Positions 8,702 to 16,845 of a stretch of 39,896 nucleotides of DNA are shown piece by piece. The DNA is taken from NCBI GenBank assembly GCA_002431915.1, contig DJEP01000021.1, positions 9,031 through 48,926 of the forward strand, in the 5' to 3' direction. This DNA comes from Lachnospiraceae bacterium UBA5895 (GTDB taxonomy: Bacteria > Bacillota > Clostridia > Lachnospirales > Lachnospiraceae). A program made the translations under genes and the position numbers. The notes below the pieces were generated by a model. The model had not been told where the DNA came from and made no database searches. It saw only the letters and a program-made list of their open reading frames with translations. Within the stretch, counting starts at the first letter, position 1, and each line of letters starts with the position of its first letter.

Positions 8702-9589
8702 ATGGGAGCAAGTATATACAAGAATAAGAAACCGGCAATAATTTTTCTGATCCCCGCCTTTCTTTTCATGATTGTCTATTTGTATTACCCGTTCTTACAG
8801 AATATCTGGAATAGTTTTCAGAATATACGACAGCTGGGAAGCAGAGGAGAAGGATTCCTGGATCCCTGGTACAGCAATTATGTAGAGATGTTTCATGATG
8901 AAGTCGTGTGGATTTCCCTGAAAAACACTCTGATCATGATGCTGGTTACGCTGGTGGGTCAGGTGGGAATCGCCATTGTCCTGGCATTGATGGTAGATAA
9001 TATTGCACACGGGAAACACTTTTTCAAGACGGTATACTTCTTCCCTATCGTGATCTCCGCTACCGCACTTGGTCTGTTGTTTAACCTGATCTTCCTGTAT
9101 GACAAGGGTATGCTGAATCAGATCCTGGAAAAACTGGGAAAGGTCGGACTGACAGACTGGAAAGGTGAGGGAATCGCACTTTTCACTATGATGCTGCCGG
9201 TTATGTGGCAGTATGTGGGATTCTATTTTGTAATCCTCATTACGGGACTGAATAATATCTCCGATGAATTGTACGAAGCAGCACGAATCGACGGTGCTTC
9301 TACATTCCAGAAAGTAAGATACATATCCATACCGTTGTTACACAATGTAATCTGCACCTGCAGCGTCCTGGCAGTCACCGGTGCCCTGAAAGTATTTGAC
9401 CTGCCCTGGACCATGTTCCCGAAGGGAATGCCGCTTAAGAGCACCTTCCTTACCGGAACTTACATGTACTATCATACCATGGAGACCAAAAATGTTGATT
9501 ACGGTTCCGCACTGGCAGTACTGATCGTAGTTCTCGGTATCGTACTGGCTAAGGTGGTAAATGCCATCTTTAAAGAAAAAGATTACTAG
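8702..9589 (+). CDS. Sugar ABC transporter permease, MalF/UgpA type
   Basis: 295 residues, ATG with GGAGG upstream. Hydrophobic segments are consistent with six transmembrane helices, the first near 13-33. The cytoplasmic EAA loop reads EAARIDGASTFQKVRYISIP in the penultimate loop, where the ATPase docks. It lies 77 nt after the binding protein and 11 nt before the second permease, so the three form one operon. With its partner it forms the membrane channel for the sugar delivered by the upstream lipoprotein. Confidence 0.92.
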   Translation: MGASIYKNKKPAIIFLIPAFLFMIVYLYYPFLQNIWNSFQNIRQLGSRGEGFLDPWYSNYVEMFHDEVVWISLKNTLIMMLVTLVGQVGIAIVLALMVDNIAHGKHFFKTVYFFPIVISATALGLLFNLIFLYDKGMLNQILEKLGKVGLTDWKGEGIALFTMMLPVMWQYVGFYFVILITGLNNISDELYEAARIDGASTFQKVRYISIPLLHNVICTCSVLAVTGALKVFDLPWTMFPKGMPLKSTFLTGTYMYYHTMETKNVDYGSALAVLIVVLGIVLAKVVNAIFKEKDY

Positions 9590-9600
9590 GAGGGAAAGCC

Positions 9601-10455
9601 ATGAAGAAGAAAATATCTATCGGATCTATATTGGTATACCTGTTCCTGAGCATCTGGGCTTTTACTACGATTTATCCCATCATCTGGGTCATCCAGAACT
9701 CTTTCAAGGCGAAGGATAAAATCCTGGCAGATTCCTTCTCTCTTCCGGTGGGAGATCTGTTCACCACAGCCAACTACCGCAAGGCATTCGGTAATCTGAA
9801 TATCTTCGGAGCTTACCGCAACAGTATCTTCATCTCCATGATGGTGTCACTGATCGTAATCCTTCTGGCAGGTATGGCAGCTTATGCGCTGGCAAGATAT
9901 TGCTTCCGGGGAAGCAACTTCCTGTATTCCATGGTAGTGTCCGCTATGATGTTCCCGGTATTTGCCACCATTATCCCGGTGTTCTCCATGGAGACCTCTT
10001 GGGGGATCGTCAATACCAGCAGCTGGTGGCTGACCATGTTGTCCGTGATCCTGCCGCAGGTGGCCGGTAACCTGGCATTCTCCATCGTGGTACTGTCCGG
10101 ATATATGAAGAGCCTGCCCCTGGAACTGGAAGAAGCAGCGTACATGGAAGGCTGTAACGCTTTCCAGATCTACTTCAAGGTCATCATGCCGTTGACCAAG
10201 CCTTCCTTCGCTACGGTCGCCATCTTCGCATTCCTGTGGAGCTATAACGATCTGTTTACCCAGATGTTCTTCCTCCGTCGTCCGGAGATGCGTACCATCA
10301 CCAGACTGCTGAACGAACTGACCAGCCAGGAAGGCACGAACTACGGACTGATGGCAGCCGCTGTTACGCTCGTTGTGGTACCGGTTGTAATCGTGTACAT
10401 TTTCTTACAGAAATATATCATAAAAGGAATGACAGCAGGTGCCGTTAAGGGGTAA
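9601..10455 (+). CDS. Sugar ABC transporter permease, MalG/UgpE type
   Basis: 284 residues, ATG at 9601 with AGGAGGG upstream. It has the standard inner-membrane permease plan: a helix near 11-31, several further helices, an EAA loop (EAAYMEGCNAFQIYFKVIMP) and the C-terminal KGMTAGAVKG typical of MalG-like subunits. It pairs with the preceding permease. The gene is followed by an inverted-repeat element and the response regulator, with no obvious terminator, so readthrough into the regulator and nagBA is likely. Confidence 0.92.
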   Translation: MKKKISIGSILVYLFLSIWAFTTIYPIIWVIQNSFKAKDKILADSFSLPVGDLFTTANYRKAFGNLNIFGAYRNSIFISMMVSLIVILLAGMAAYALARYCFRGSNFLYSMVVSAMMFPVFATIIPVFSMETSWGIVNTSSWWLTMLSVILPQVAGNLAFSIVVLSGYMKSLPLELEEAAYMEGCNAFQIYFKVIMPLTKPSFATVAIFAFLWSYNDLFTQMFFLRRPEMRTITRLLNELTSQEGTNYGLMAAAVTLVVVPVVIVYIFLQKYIIKGMTAGAVKG

Positions 10456-10458
10456 GAT

Positions 10459-10516
10459 GTTATTAAGCAAAAATTTATCGCAGCCAAATATTGCGAATGG
10501 GGTTCTGCTTAATAAC
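10459..10516. repeat. Small element with 11-bp terminal inverted repeats
   Basis: GTTATTAAGCA at 10459-10469 is the exact reverse complement of TGCTTAATAAC at 10506-10516, with 36 nt between. The right arm is preceded by TTGCGAATGGGGTTC, a sequence that recurs beside the right arm of the 27265-27414 element and after murB. It lies just after the permease stop and just before the regulator's ribosome binding site. Confidence 0.6.
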
Positions 10517-10541
10517 AAAGGATTTTATGAGAGGTGCTGCT

Positions 10542-11315
10542 ATGTACAAGGTAGTAATTATTGATGATGAACCGCTGATCGTGGAAGGATTATCCAGAAG
10601 TATTCCCTGGGAACGCTGGAATTGTAAGGTCGTCGGATTCGGTTATAACGGAATCGAAGGGATGGAAGTGATCCGCAGGGAAAAGCCTGCCATCGTCATC
10701 TCCGATATCAGTATGCCGAAAATGGACGGTCTGACCATGATCGCCGGTCTGAAATCAGAATTTCCGTACATGCAGGTGTCTATTCTTACGGGGTATCGTG
10801 AATTTACATATGCGCAGGAAGCAATCCGGCTTGGGGTGTCGGCGTTCCTGCTGAAGCCATCCAAAATGGATGAGTTGTACGAAGCTATTGAAAACATGAC
10901 GGAGAAGCTGAAGATGTTCCCCATGGAAGAGGGAGAGATAGAGGAACATACCGAGGAAGACGGGGATGACTCCGTCCTGTACAATAGTGAAGCGAATAAT
11001 TTTGTAGTGACCAAAGCACTGGAATATATCAAAGAGCATTCCAGAGAACGAATCCAGTTAGCGGATGTGGCGGATCACTGTTATGTGAGCCAGTGGCATC
11101 TGAGCAAACTGTTAAATAAGCATACGGGCGAGAATTTTTCCGTCGCCCTGAACAAAGCACGAATTGCGGAAGCTAAGGAACTGTTGCAGGATCCTTCCCG
11201 CAGAATCTATGATATCGCAGAAGAAGTGGGATTCCAGGATCTGGCCCATTTCTCCCGGGTATTCAAAAAGCTGGAAGGAATCTCAGCCAATGAGTATCGA
11301 AATACTTTAAGCTGA
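10542..11315 (+). CDS. Response regulator with AraC-type DNA-binding domain
   Basis: 257 residues from the ATG at 10542, chosen because it has GAGAGG at 8 nt and opens with the canonical receiver start MYKVVIIDDE. An upstream TTG at 10491 would add 17 unrelated residues. The receiver domain has acidic residues D8/D9/E10, phosphoacceptor D55 (ISDISMPKMDG) and a conserved Lys in LLKPS. The C-terminal 105 residues are an AraC HTH pair (LADVADHCYVSQWHLSKLLN and IYDIAEEVGFQDLAHFSRVF). It probably partners the kinase encoded at 5357-7132 and activates the sugar operon, perhaps through the inverted repeats at 1308 or 7198 (inference). Confidence 0.9.
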   Translation: MYKVVIIDDEPLIVEGLSRSIPWERWNCKVVGFGYNGIEGMEVIRREKPAIVISDISMPKMDGLTMIAGLKSEFPYMQVSILTGYREFTYAQEAIRLGVSAFLLKPSKMDELYEAIENMTEKLKMFPMEEGEIEEHTEEDGDDSVLYNSEANNFVVTKALEYIKEHSRERIQLADVADHCYVSQWHLSKLLNKHTGENFSVALNKARIAEAKELLQDPSRRIYDIAEEVGFQDLAHFSRVFKKLEGISANEYRNTLS

Positions 11316-11378
11316 GCCTGTGATCGTCTATGAGAGTTCCTTATGCATGACCTTTGGAGCGTGCAGGAGGAGACGAAT

Positions 11379-12095
11379 ATGAGAGTTTATTGTGCGAAGA
11401 ATTACGAGGAAGCATCCACACTGGCGGCAGACCTGATCGCTGCACAGATTTTATTAAAGCCGGACAGCGTGCTGGGACTGGCAACAGGCTCCACACCCAT
11501 CGGTGCTTACCAGAGACTGATCGCAAAATACGAAGCCGGAGAGCTGGATTTCTCTCAGGTGAAGACCATGAACTTAGACGAATACAGGGGGCTGGATGCG
11601 GAGAATCCCAACGGATACCGCTACTTCATGAACCATCAGCTCTTTGATCATGTAAATATAAGAAAAGAAAACACTAATGTTCCCGACGGTAAAAAAGATC
11701 CCGCCCAGGCCTGCGGGGAATATGATGCCAAGCTGGAGCGCACCGGCGGTATTGACTTACAGCTGTTGGGACTGGGACATAACGGACACATCGGCTTTAA
11801 TGAGCCCGCGGAGGAATTCTCCAAGACCACACACTGCGTGGATCTGAGCGAGAGTACCATCGAGGCGAATGCCAGATTCTTCGATTCCGAGGATGAGGTT
11901 CCCAAGCAGGCATACACCATGGGCATTCAGTCTATCATGCAGGCGAGAATGATCCTTATTATGGCATGCGGAGCAGATAAAAAGGAGATCGTAAAAAAAG
12001 CGTTCCGGGGACCGATCTGTCCCCAGGTTCCCGCTTCAGTATTACAGCTTCACAATAACGTGATTCTGGTGGGCGATGAAGCCTGCCTCGGCTAA
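11379..12095 (+). CDS. nagB: Glucosamine-6-phosphate deaminase
   Basis: 238 residues from the ATG at 11379, which has AGGAGG at 8 nt and gives the normal family start MRVYCAKNYEEAS. The enzyme converts glucosamine-6-P to fructose-6-P and ammonia in the cytoplasm. Visible motifs are the phosphate loop GLATGSTPIGAYQRL, the MNLDEYRGL segment with the catalytic Asp, and the LGLGHNGHIGFNEP segment with the catalytic His. Length matches the family (about 240). It lies 63 nt after the response regulator and 18 nt before nagA, so it is the penultimate gene of the operon. Confidence 0.96.
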   Translation: MRVYCAKNYEEASTLAADLIAAQILLKPDSVLGLATGSTPIGAYQRLIAKYEAGELDFSQVKTMNLDEYRGLDAENPNGYRYFMNHQLFDHVNIRKENTNVPDGKKDPAQACGEYDAKLERTGGIDLQLLGLGHNGHIGFNEPAEEFSKTTHCVDLSESTIEANARFFDSEDEVPKQAYTMGIQSIMQARMILIMACGADKKEIVKKAFRGPICPQVPASVLQLHNNVILVGDEACLG

Positions 12096-12113
12096 ACTTA
12101 AGGAGGGGACAAA

Positions 12114-13256
12114 ATGGCAGCAGAGGATGTAAAACAAGGAAAACAGATAAAAGAAGTAAAAGGGTTATTATATACTGCGGATTATGAGTTCCGTCCGGGC
12201 AGAATCCGCATCGCGGGAGACCGGATCGCAGAAGTGGACTTCTGCACGGAGGGAGAGTTAAGTGAAGCAGAGCGCGAGACGCTGGTGCTGCCCGGACTGG
12301 TGGATATACATTTTCACGGGGCAGCGGGATATGACTTCTGTGATGGGACACAGGAAGCGTATCGTGCCATTGAAGCCTATGAGAACAGCCACGGGATCAC
12401 CAGTATCTGCCCTGCAACCATGACGCTGCCGGTAGAACAGTTAAAACAGATTCTGACAGAAGTGTCGAAAGATAAACCGGACAGCCTGGTGGGAGTACAT
12501 CTGGAAGGACCTTTTATTAATAAGGCGAAAAAGGGTGCCCAGAAGGAAGAATATGTCATCCCTCCCAGTGTGGAAGTGCTGAAGGAATTACAGAAATGCG
12601 CGAAGGGACTGGTAAAGCTGGTATCCATCGCACCGGAGACAAAAGGAGCCATCGACTGTATCCGGGAACTGGGGAATGAGTTCCATTTCTCCATCGCACA
12701 TACCATGTCAGATTATGATACGGCAGTGAAAGCGATCCAGGCAGGAGTCAGGCACATTACCCACCTGTATAATGCCATGCCCATACCGACCCACAGAGAA
12801 CCCGCCGTGGTGGGAGCCGCAGCGGATGACCCGGAGGTCATGCCGGAGCTGATCTGTGACGGCATCCATATCCACCCCTGTGTGGTAAGGAATACCTTCC
12901 GCCTGTTCGGTGCACACCGCATGATCCTCATCAGTGACAGCATGCGTGCCGTAGGCATGGAGGACGGACAGTACACCCTGGGCGGTCAGGACGTTACCGT
13001 ACGCGGTCCCTTAGCTACTCTGGCAGACGGAACCATTGCGGGAAGCGCCACGAACCTGTATGACTGCATGCGTAAGGCAGTGGAGATGGGAATCCCGAAG
13101 GAGCAGGCAATCCGTGCGGCTACCATCAATCCCGCAGTCAGCATCGGAGTCCAGACCGAGGTCGGATCCCTGGAAGCAGGAAAATACGCCAATATCGTAA
13201 TTGCCGACAAAGAGTTGCATCGCCGTCAGGTCATTCTGAAGGGCGTGAGTCTATAA
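12114..13256 (+). CDS. nagA: N-acetylglucosamine-6-phosphate deacetylase
   Basis: 380 residues, ATG with AGGAGGGG upstream. It removes acetate from GlcNAc-6-P to give glucosamine-6-P for NagB. The amidohydrolase features are intact: HFHG near 67-70, metal ligand Glu131 in HLEGPF, His196 (SIAHT), His217 (THLYNAM) and the catalytic Asp275 in SDSM. It is the last gene before a strong terminator. Its presence in the same operon as the transporter shows that the imported sugar carries GlcNAc, which in turn supports the chitobiose assignment of the GH94 enzyme upstream. Confidence 0.96.
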   Translation: MAAEDVKQGKQIKEVKGLLYTADYEFRPGRIRIAGDRIAEVDFCTEGELSEAERETLVLPGLVDIHFHGAAGYDFCDGTQEAYRAIEAYENSHGITSICPATMTLPVEQLKQILTEVSKDKPDSLVGVHLEGPFINKAKKGAQKEEYVIPPSVEVLKELQKCAKGLVKLVSIAPETKGAIDCIRELGNEFHFSIAHTMSDYDTAVKAIQAGVRHITHLYNAMPIPTHREPAVVGAAADDPEVMPELICDGIHIHPCVVRNTFRLFGAHRMILISDSMRAVGMEDGQYTLGGQDVTVRGPLATLADGTIAGSATNLYDCMRKAVEMGIPKEQAIRAATINPAVSIGVQTEVGSLEAGKYANIVIADKELHRRQVILKGVSL

Positions 13257-13280
13257 TTGTTTGTTGTGAGTTGTTTGTTG
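13257..13280 (+). repeat. Short tandem direct repeat after nagA
   Basis: TTGTTTGTTG occurs at 13257-13266 and again at 13271-13280, separated by TGAG. It starts at the base after the nagA stop codon. No function is evident. Confidence 0.5.
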
Positions 13281-13338
13281 CAGGCAGATGCCCGGAAATT
13301 TACTGATTTTAGTAAATTCCGGGCATTTGTCTGTTTTT
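13281..13338 (+). terminator. Strong terminator of the nag operon
   Basis: CAGGCAGATGCCCGG pairs with CCGGGCATTTGTCTG (two G-U pairs). The stem continues inward through AAATTTACT/AGTAAATT with one bulged A, and five T follow at 13334-13338. It separates the nag operon from the Ugp-like operon. Confidence 0.9.
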
Positions 13339-13350
13339 GGGCTTCGGAAT

Positions 13351-13398
13351 TTTACAGAAGAGAGAGGTGTTTTTTACAGAATTTTACAAAAATTTACA
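13351..13398 (+). promoter_or_regulatory. Four TTTACA direct repeats, candidate PhoP box
   Basis: Perfect TTTACA copies lie at 13351-13356, 13373-13378, 13383-13388 and 13393-13398. Start-to-start spacings are 22, 10 and 10 bp, so all lie on about the same helix face. The Bacillus PhoP box is built from TT(A/C/T)ACA repeats at about 11-bp intervals. The genes downstream look like organophosphate uptake and phosphodiester cleavage, which fits phosphate-starvation control. Confidence 0.6.
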
Positions 13399-13430
13399 CA
13401 TACATGGTATTTGCGGAAATCCTTTTTGGC

Positions 13431-13436
13431 TATGAT
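13431..13436 (+). promoter_or_regulatory. Putative -10 element of the Ugp-like operon
   Basis: TATGAT (5 of 6) lies 32 nt before the start codon at 13468. The matching -35 position (13408-13413, TATTTG) is poor, as expected for a promoter that depends on an upstream-bound activator. Confidence 0.4.
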
Positions 13437-13467
13437 AAAGCACAGATAAAACGTGAGGCGAAAAAGA

Positions 13468-14412
13468 ATGACAGCACAGACAGCAACGACAAAAAACAAC
13501 GGCAGCATAGCACAGAACAACAGAAGACCGGTCCTGAGACGACCGGGGAGACGGAAGAAAATTCCGGTATTACCGTATCTGTTGATTCTGCCGGCTATGC
13601 TGCTTTTTATTGTATTTAATTATTACCCCTTTTTTAAGGCGATTTTCTTATCTTTTACATTGACGGACAAGACAGGACACTTTGCCAAGTGGGTCGGGGT
13701 GTCCAACTGGATCCGGATCCTTGGGAAAAGTTCTTTTTGGCAGGTGATCTGGATCACGGTGAAGATGGCGGCAATCAATCTGGTATTCACTTATCTGATT
13801 GCCTTATTGTTCGCACTGCTGGCAATGAAGAAGACCCGGTTTTCCAAAATCTATCAGACGATGTACGCTTTGCCTATGGCAATCGCTTCCTCTCCGGCGG
13901 CAGCAATTTTTCTGTTTATCTACCGGCAGAAAAATGGTCTCCTGAATGAACTGTTAGGCGGAGCGGAGATCGGGTGGACCACACAGATGCCCTATGCACT
14001 GTGGGCGGTATGCGCCATGACGATCTGGATGCACGTGGGAGTAAGCTTCATCTTCCTGCTGGTGGGATTCCGCAATGTATCGGAGGAGGTGCTGGAGAGC
14101 GCCAGACTGGACGGCGCAGGTCCGTTGCAGAGGGTTCGGTATATTCTGCTTCCTATGTCGTCATCTCAATTATTTTTTGTATTGTTTTTGAATATATCCG
14201 GTTCGTTCCGGTGTTTTGCGCAGATCAAACTTCTGACAAACGGCGGACCTGCCAACGGAACGAAGAATCTGATCTACTATATTTACGAAAATGCCATTAT
14301 CAACGGGAGGTTTGAAACAGCATGTGTACAGGCGATGTTTCTGTTTCTGTTAATACTGATTTTAACGGGAGTACAGTTTGCACTGGAGAAAAAGACCGTA
14401 TTTTATCAATAA
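13468..14412 (+). CDS. ugpA: UgpA-like ABC transporter permease
   Basis: 314 residues from the ATG at 13468, chosen because GAGGCG lies 7 nt upstream. A GTG at 13453 in the same frame has no such site. A polar, basic N-terminus of about 32 residues precedes the first of about six helices. The EAA-type loop reads ESARLDGAGPLQRVRYILLP, and the protein ends KKTVFYQ. The order RRPVLRR...LPYLL, DGAGP and the C-terminal ALEKKTVFYQ recalls the E. coli glycerol-3-phosphate permease UgpA. It begins an operon behind the candidate PhoP box. Substrate by homology is glycerol-3-phosphate or a glycerophosphodiester, which is not proven. Confidence 0.75.
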   Translation: MTAQTATTKNNGSIAQNNRRPVLRRPGRRKKIPVLPYLLILPAMLLFIVFNYYPFFKAIFLSFTLTDKTGHFAKWVGVSNWIRILGKSSFWQVIWITVKMAAINLVFTYLIALLFALLAMKKTRFSKIYQTMYALPMAIASSPAAAIFLFIYRQKNGLLNELLGGAEIGWTTQMPYALWAVCAMTIWMHVGVSFIFLLVGFRNVSEEVLESARLDGAGPLQRVRYILLPMSSSQLFFVLFLNISGSFRCFAQIKLLTNGGPANGTKNLIYYIYENAIINGRFETACVQAMFLFLLILILTGVQFALEKKTVFYQ

Positions 14413-15230
14413 CATCAATAATAAGAAAGGTATTGCCGGAGATTATCAAGACGCTTCTGGGGCTGGCATTTATTGCACCACTGATCATAGGCATCCTGTT
14501 TTCCTTTCAGAGTGAGCAGGAGCTGGGAACCTATCCGCTGCATCTGTTATCAGATGCTCCTACATTACAGAACTACAGAGAAGTTATCAGCGCAGTACCG
14601 CTTTTCAGTTATCTGCTGAATTCCGGAATCGTATGTCTGATCTCCATTGCAGCGCAGATCGTGATCGCCTGCCTGGCAGCCTACGGATTTGTATTTTTTG
14701 AATTCCCGATGAAAAAGCTGTTGTTCAGCCTGGTGCTGATGACAACAATGATTCCGGGAGAAGTTGTGGTGATCACGAACTATACCACAATCCAGAGCCT
14801 GCACCTGACGAATACTTACGCAGGACTGGTGGTGACTTCGCTGATCTCCGGAACGTCTATTTTCCTGATGCGTCAGTTTTTTATGACCATCCCCAAGGAT
14901 TACAGGGAAGCGGCTGTACTGGACGGCTGTGGGGAAATGCGTTTTCTGTTCCATATTATATTACCGATGTCCAAGCCCACGATCTCGTCCATGGCGGTAT
15001 ATCTGTTCGTTCAGATCTACAATCAGTTCTTTTGGCCGTTACTGGTGACGAATACGGAGAAAATGCGGACGATTCAGATCGGCATCTCCATGCTGGTCAC
15101 CGGGGATGTGGTAAATTACGGACATATCCTGGCAGGAGCGGTGATAGCGATTATTCCCGCAATGATGATTTATATCATCGGACAGGATTATATGATCCGG
15201 GGCATGACTTCCGGAGGCGTAAAGGGATAA
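14322..15230 (+). CDS. ugpE: UgpE-like ABC transporter permease (start uncertain)
   Basis: 302 residues if read from the ATG at 14322. The body matches UgpE well: FLMRQFFMTIPKDYREAAVL with the EAA loop, NQFFWPLLVTN, and the C-terminal RGMTSGGVKG. The start is odd. From 14322 (GGGAGG 11 nt upstream) the gene overlaps ugpA by 91 bp, and its first 30 residues are only the ugpA tail read in another frame. The family N-terminus would begin near 14400-14440, where the only standard start is TTG at 14433, just 2 nt from an AAGAAAGG. Possible explanations are a long overlap, a non-standard start or a sequence error. It forms the channel with the UgpA-like subunit. Confidence 0.75.
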   Translation: MCTGDVSVSVNTDFNGSTVCTGEKDRILSITSIIRKVLPEIIKTLLGLAFIAPLIIGILFSFQSEQELGTYPLHLLSDAPTLQNYREVISAVPLFSYLLNSGIVCLISIAAQIVIACLAAYGFVFFEFPMKKLLFSLVLMTTMIPGEVVVITNYTTIQSLHLTNTYAGLVVTSLISGTSIFLMRQFFMTIPKDYREAAVLDGCGEMRFLFHIILPMSKPTISSMAVYLFVQIYNQFFWPLLVTNTEKMRTIQIGISMLVTGDVVNYGHILAGAVIAIIPAMMIYIIGQDYMIRGMTSGGVKG

Positions 15231-15315
15231 TGGCGCGGATGCGCGCTTTATCATAAAAATACACACTATAGCTATAGAAAAAATAATGCCAAGAGGCAGA
15301 GGAGTAAAAGAAAAA

Positions 15316-16737
15316 ATGAGAAGAAAAGTTGCAATCGCGACAGTAGTAGCTATGATGCTGGGACTTACCGCATGTGGAAATGCAGATACACAGCAGACCG
15401 TAAGTACCGCACAGGAATCACAGACCACAGAGTCCGCTGCAGGTACTGAACAACCCCAGGCTCCCGCAGAGCCTACCGAGGTGGTATGGTGGACCTACTT
15501 CGGAGATACCAATATCGGCTATCTTCAGAATGTGATCGACGCTTTTAATGAGAGCCAGCAGAATTACCATGTGACAATTGAATATCAGGGAAAACAGTCC
15601 GAAATGAACGCAAAAATCCAGTCTACCGCACAGCAGGATCTGCCGGCATTGTTCTCCGGAGCAGTAGAGAATGTGGCAATGTATGCGAATGCCGACTATT
15701 GTGCAGACCTGCAGCAGTATATTGATAAAGATACCGACGGCTGGAAAGAGTTAGAGGATACCTGGGATGCCATCCGCAGCGCATATTGCGACAACGAAGG
15801 CAACCAGATCGGTTATCCTATCGGTTACAGCTATCCCGGTGTATATTACAATGCGGATATGTTCAAAGAAGCGGGAATCGATCCCACAAGCGTAAAGAGT
15901 TATACCGATCTGTATGAAGTGAGCAAACAGCTGGTAGACGGCGGCTATACCAAATACGGTATCGGATTCCATGCAGACGGTTTCTATTTCAATGCAGCGC
16001 TGGGAAGAGAGGGACTGCAGGCATATGACAACAATAACGGTCTTGGTGCCGATGCTATTACAAAGTGTCTGTATACCAGCGATGAGAAGGTAGATGCAGC
16101 CATCACCAATATGCTGGGTGTATACCAGAAGCTCCATGCTGAGAATCTGTGTGTTCCTTACGGCTCCGATTATCAGGCAGAGATCATTCCTCAGCTGGCT
16201 TCCGGCGACTGTGCAATGATGATGGGTGTGGTATCCATGACCACCAAAGTACTGGATTCCGTGAACGGCGCTTTTGAAGTAGGGATTCTGCCGATGCTGT
16301 CCGCAACAGAAGACGGTAAGAGAACCGGAGAGCCTGCTGGCGGTACCGGAACTTTCATCGGCAACAACGGCAATGCAGATCAGATGCAGGGCGCTTATGA
16401 GTTCATCAAGTTCGCAAGTACCGGGGATCAGGCGGCATATTTTGCAACCCAGACCGGTTACCTGGCACCGAATCAGGAAGCTTACCAGAGCGATGTATAT
16501 CAGGATTATGTGAAGAATACTTTTCCTGCAGTATCCACAATCTACGAATCTCTGGCAGCCAGCGATGACTCTGCGACGAACCCTTACATCCCAATCTCCA
16601 ATGAGATGAAGGCAGCTAACAGCCTTGCCATTGAGACTGTGGCAGCAGACCCCAAGGCAGATATTCAGGGTGTGATCAAGACCGCGGAAGAGAGCATTCA
16701 GGAAGCGATTGACCTGTACAACCAGTCTAATCAATAA
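15316..16737 (+). CDS. ugpB: UgpB-like substrate-binding lipoprotein
   Basis: 473 residues from the ATG at 15316, which follows AGGAG at 12 nt and opens directly with a lipoprotein signal (MRRKVAIATVVAMMLGLTAC, Cys20). An ATG at 15286 in frame lacks a ribosome binding site. A Thr/Gln/Glu-rich linker runs to about 55. The mature domain tracks E. coli UgpB in order: YQGKQSEMNAKI, GVYYNADMFKEAGIDP, LASGDCAMMMG, GGTGTFI and TQTGYLAPNQEAY. The likely ligand is glycerol-3-phosphate or a glycerophosphodiester such as glycerophosphocholine. No UgpC-type ATPase is encoded nearby. Confidence 0.78.
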   Translation: MRRKVAIATVVAMMLGLTACGNADTQQTVSTAQESQTTESAAGTEQPQAPAEPTEVVWWTYFGDTNIGYLQNVIDAFNESQQNYHVTIEYQGKQSEMNAKIQSTAQQDLPALFSGAVENVAMYANADYCADLQQYIDKDTDGWKELEDTWDAIRSAYCDNEGNQIGYPIGYSYPGVYYNADMFKEAGIDPTSVKSYTDLYEVSKQLVDGGYTKYGIGFHADGFYFNAALGREGLQAYDNNNGLGADAITKCLYTSDEKVDAAITNMLGVYQKLHAENLCVPYGSDYQAEIIPQLASGDCAMMMGVVSMTTKVLDSVNGAFEVGILPMLSATEDGKRTGEPAGGTGTFIGNNGNADQMQGAYEFIKFASTGDQAAYFATQTGYLAPNQEAYQSDVYQDYVKNTFPAVSTIYESLAASDDSATNPYIPISNEMKAANSLAIETVAADPKADIQGVIKTAEESIQEAIDLYNQSNQ

Positions 16738-16764
16738 GATTTGAAATAACGAAACAAAAATAGG

Positions 16765-16805
16765 GAAAATGTCGGGGCCGGTGGCAGCGGATCCCCGGCA
16801 TTTTC
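16765..16805 (+). terminator. Hairpin after ugpB, possible leaky terminator
   Basis: GAAAATGTCGGGG pairs with CCCCGGCATTTTC (13 bp, one G-U) around a 15-nt loop, followed only by TTATT. The poor T tract suggests partial termination or 3'-end protection, leaving some readthrough into the phosphodiesterase gene. Confidence 0.6.
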
Positions 16806-16845
16806 TTATTCCGATAAAACACAGAGAATATAGGAAGGAAGAGTT

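Noticed and set aside
10491..10541. Upstream TTG start for the response regulator
   Set aside because: It would add 17 residues unlike any receiver domain and lies within the inverted-repeat element. The ATG at 10542 has a proper ribosome binding site.
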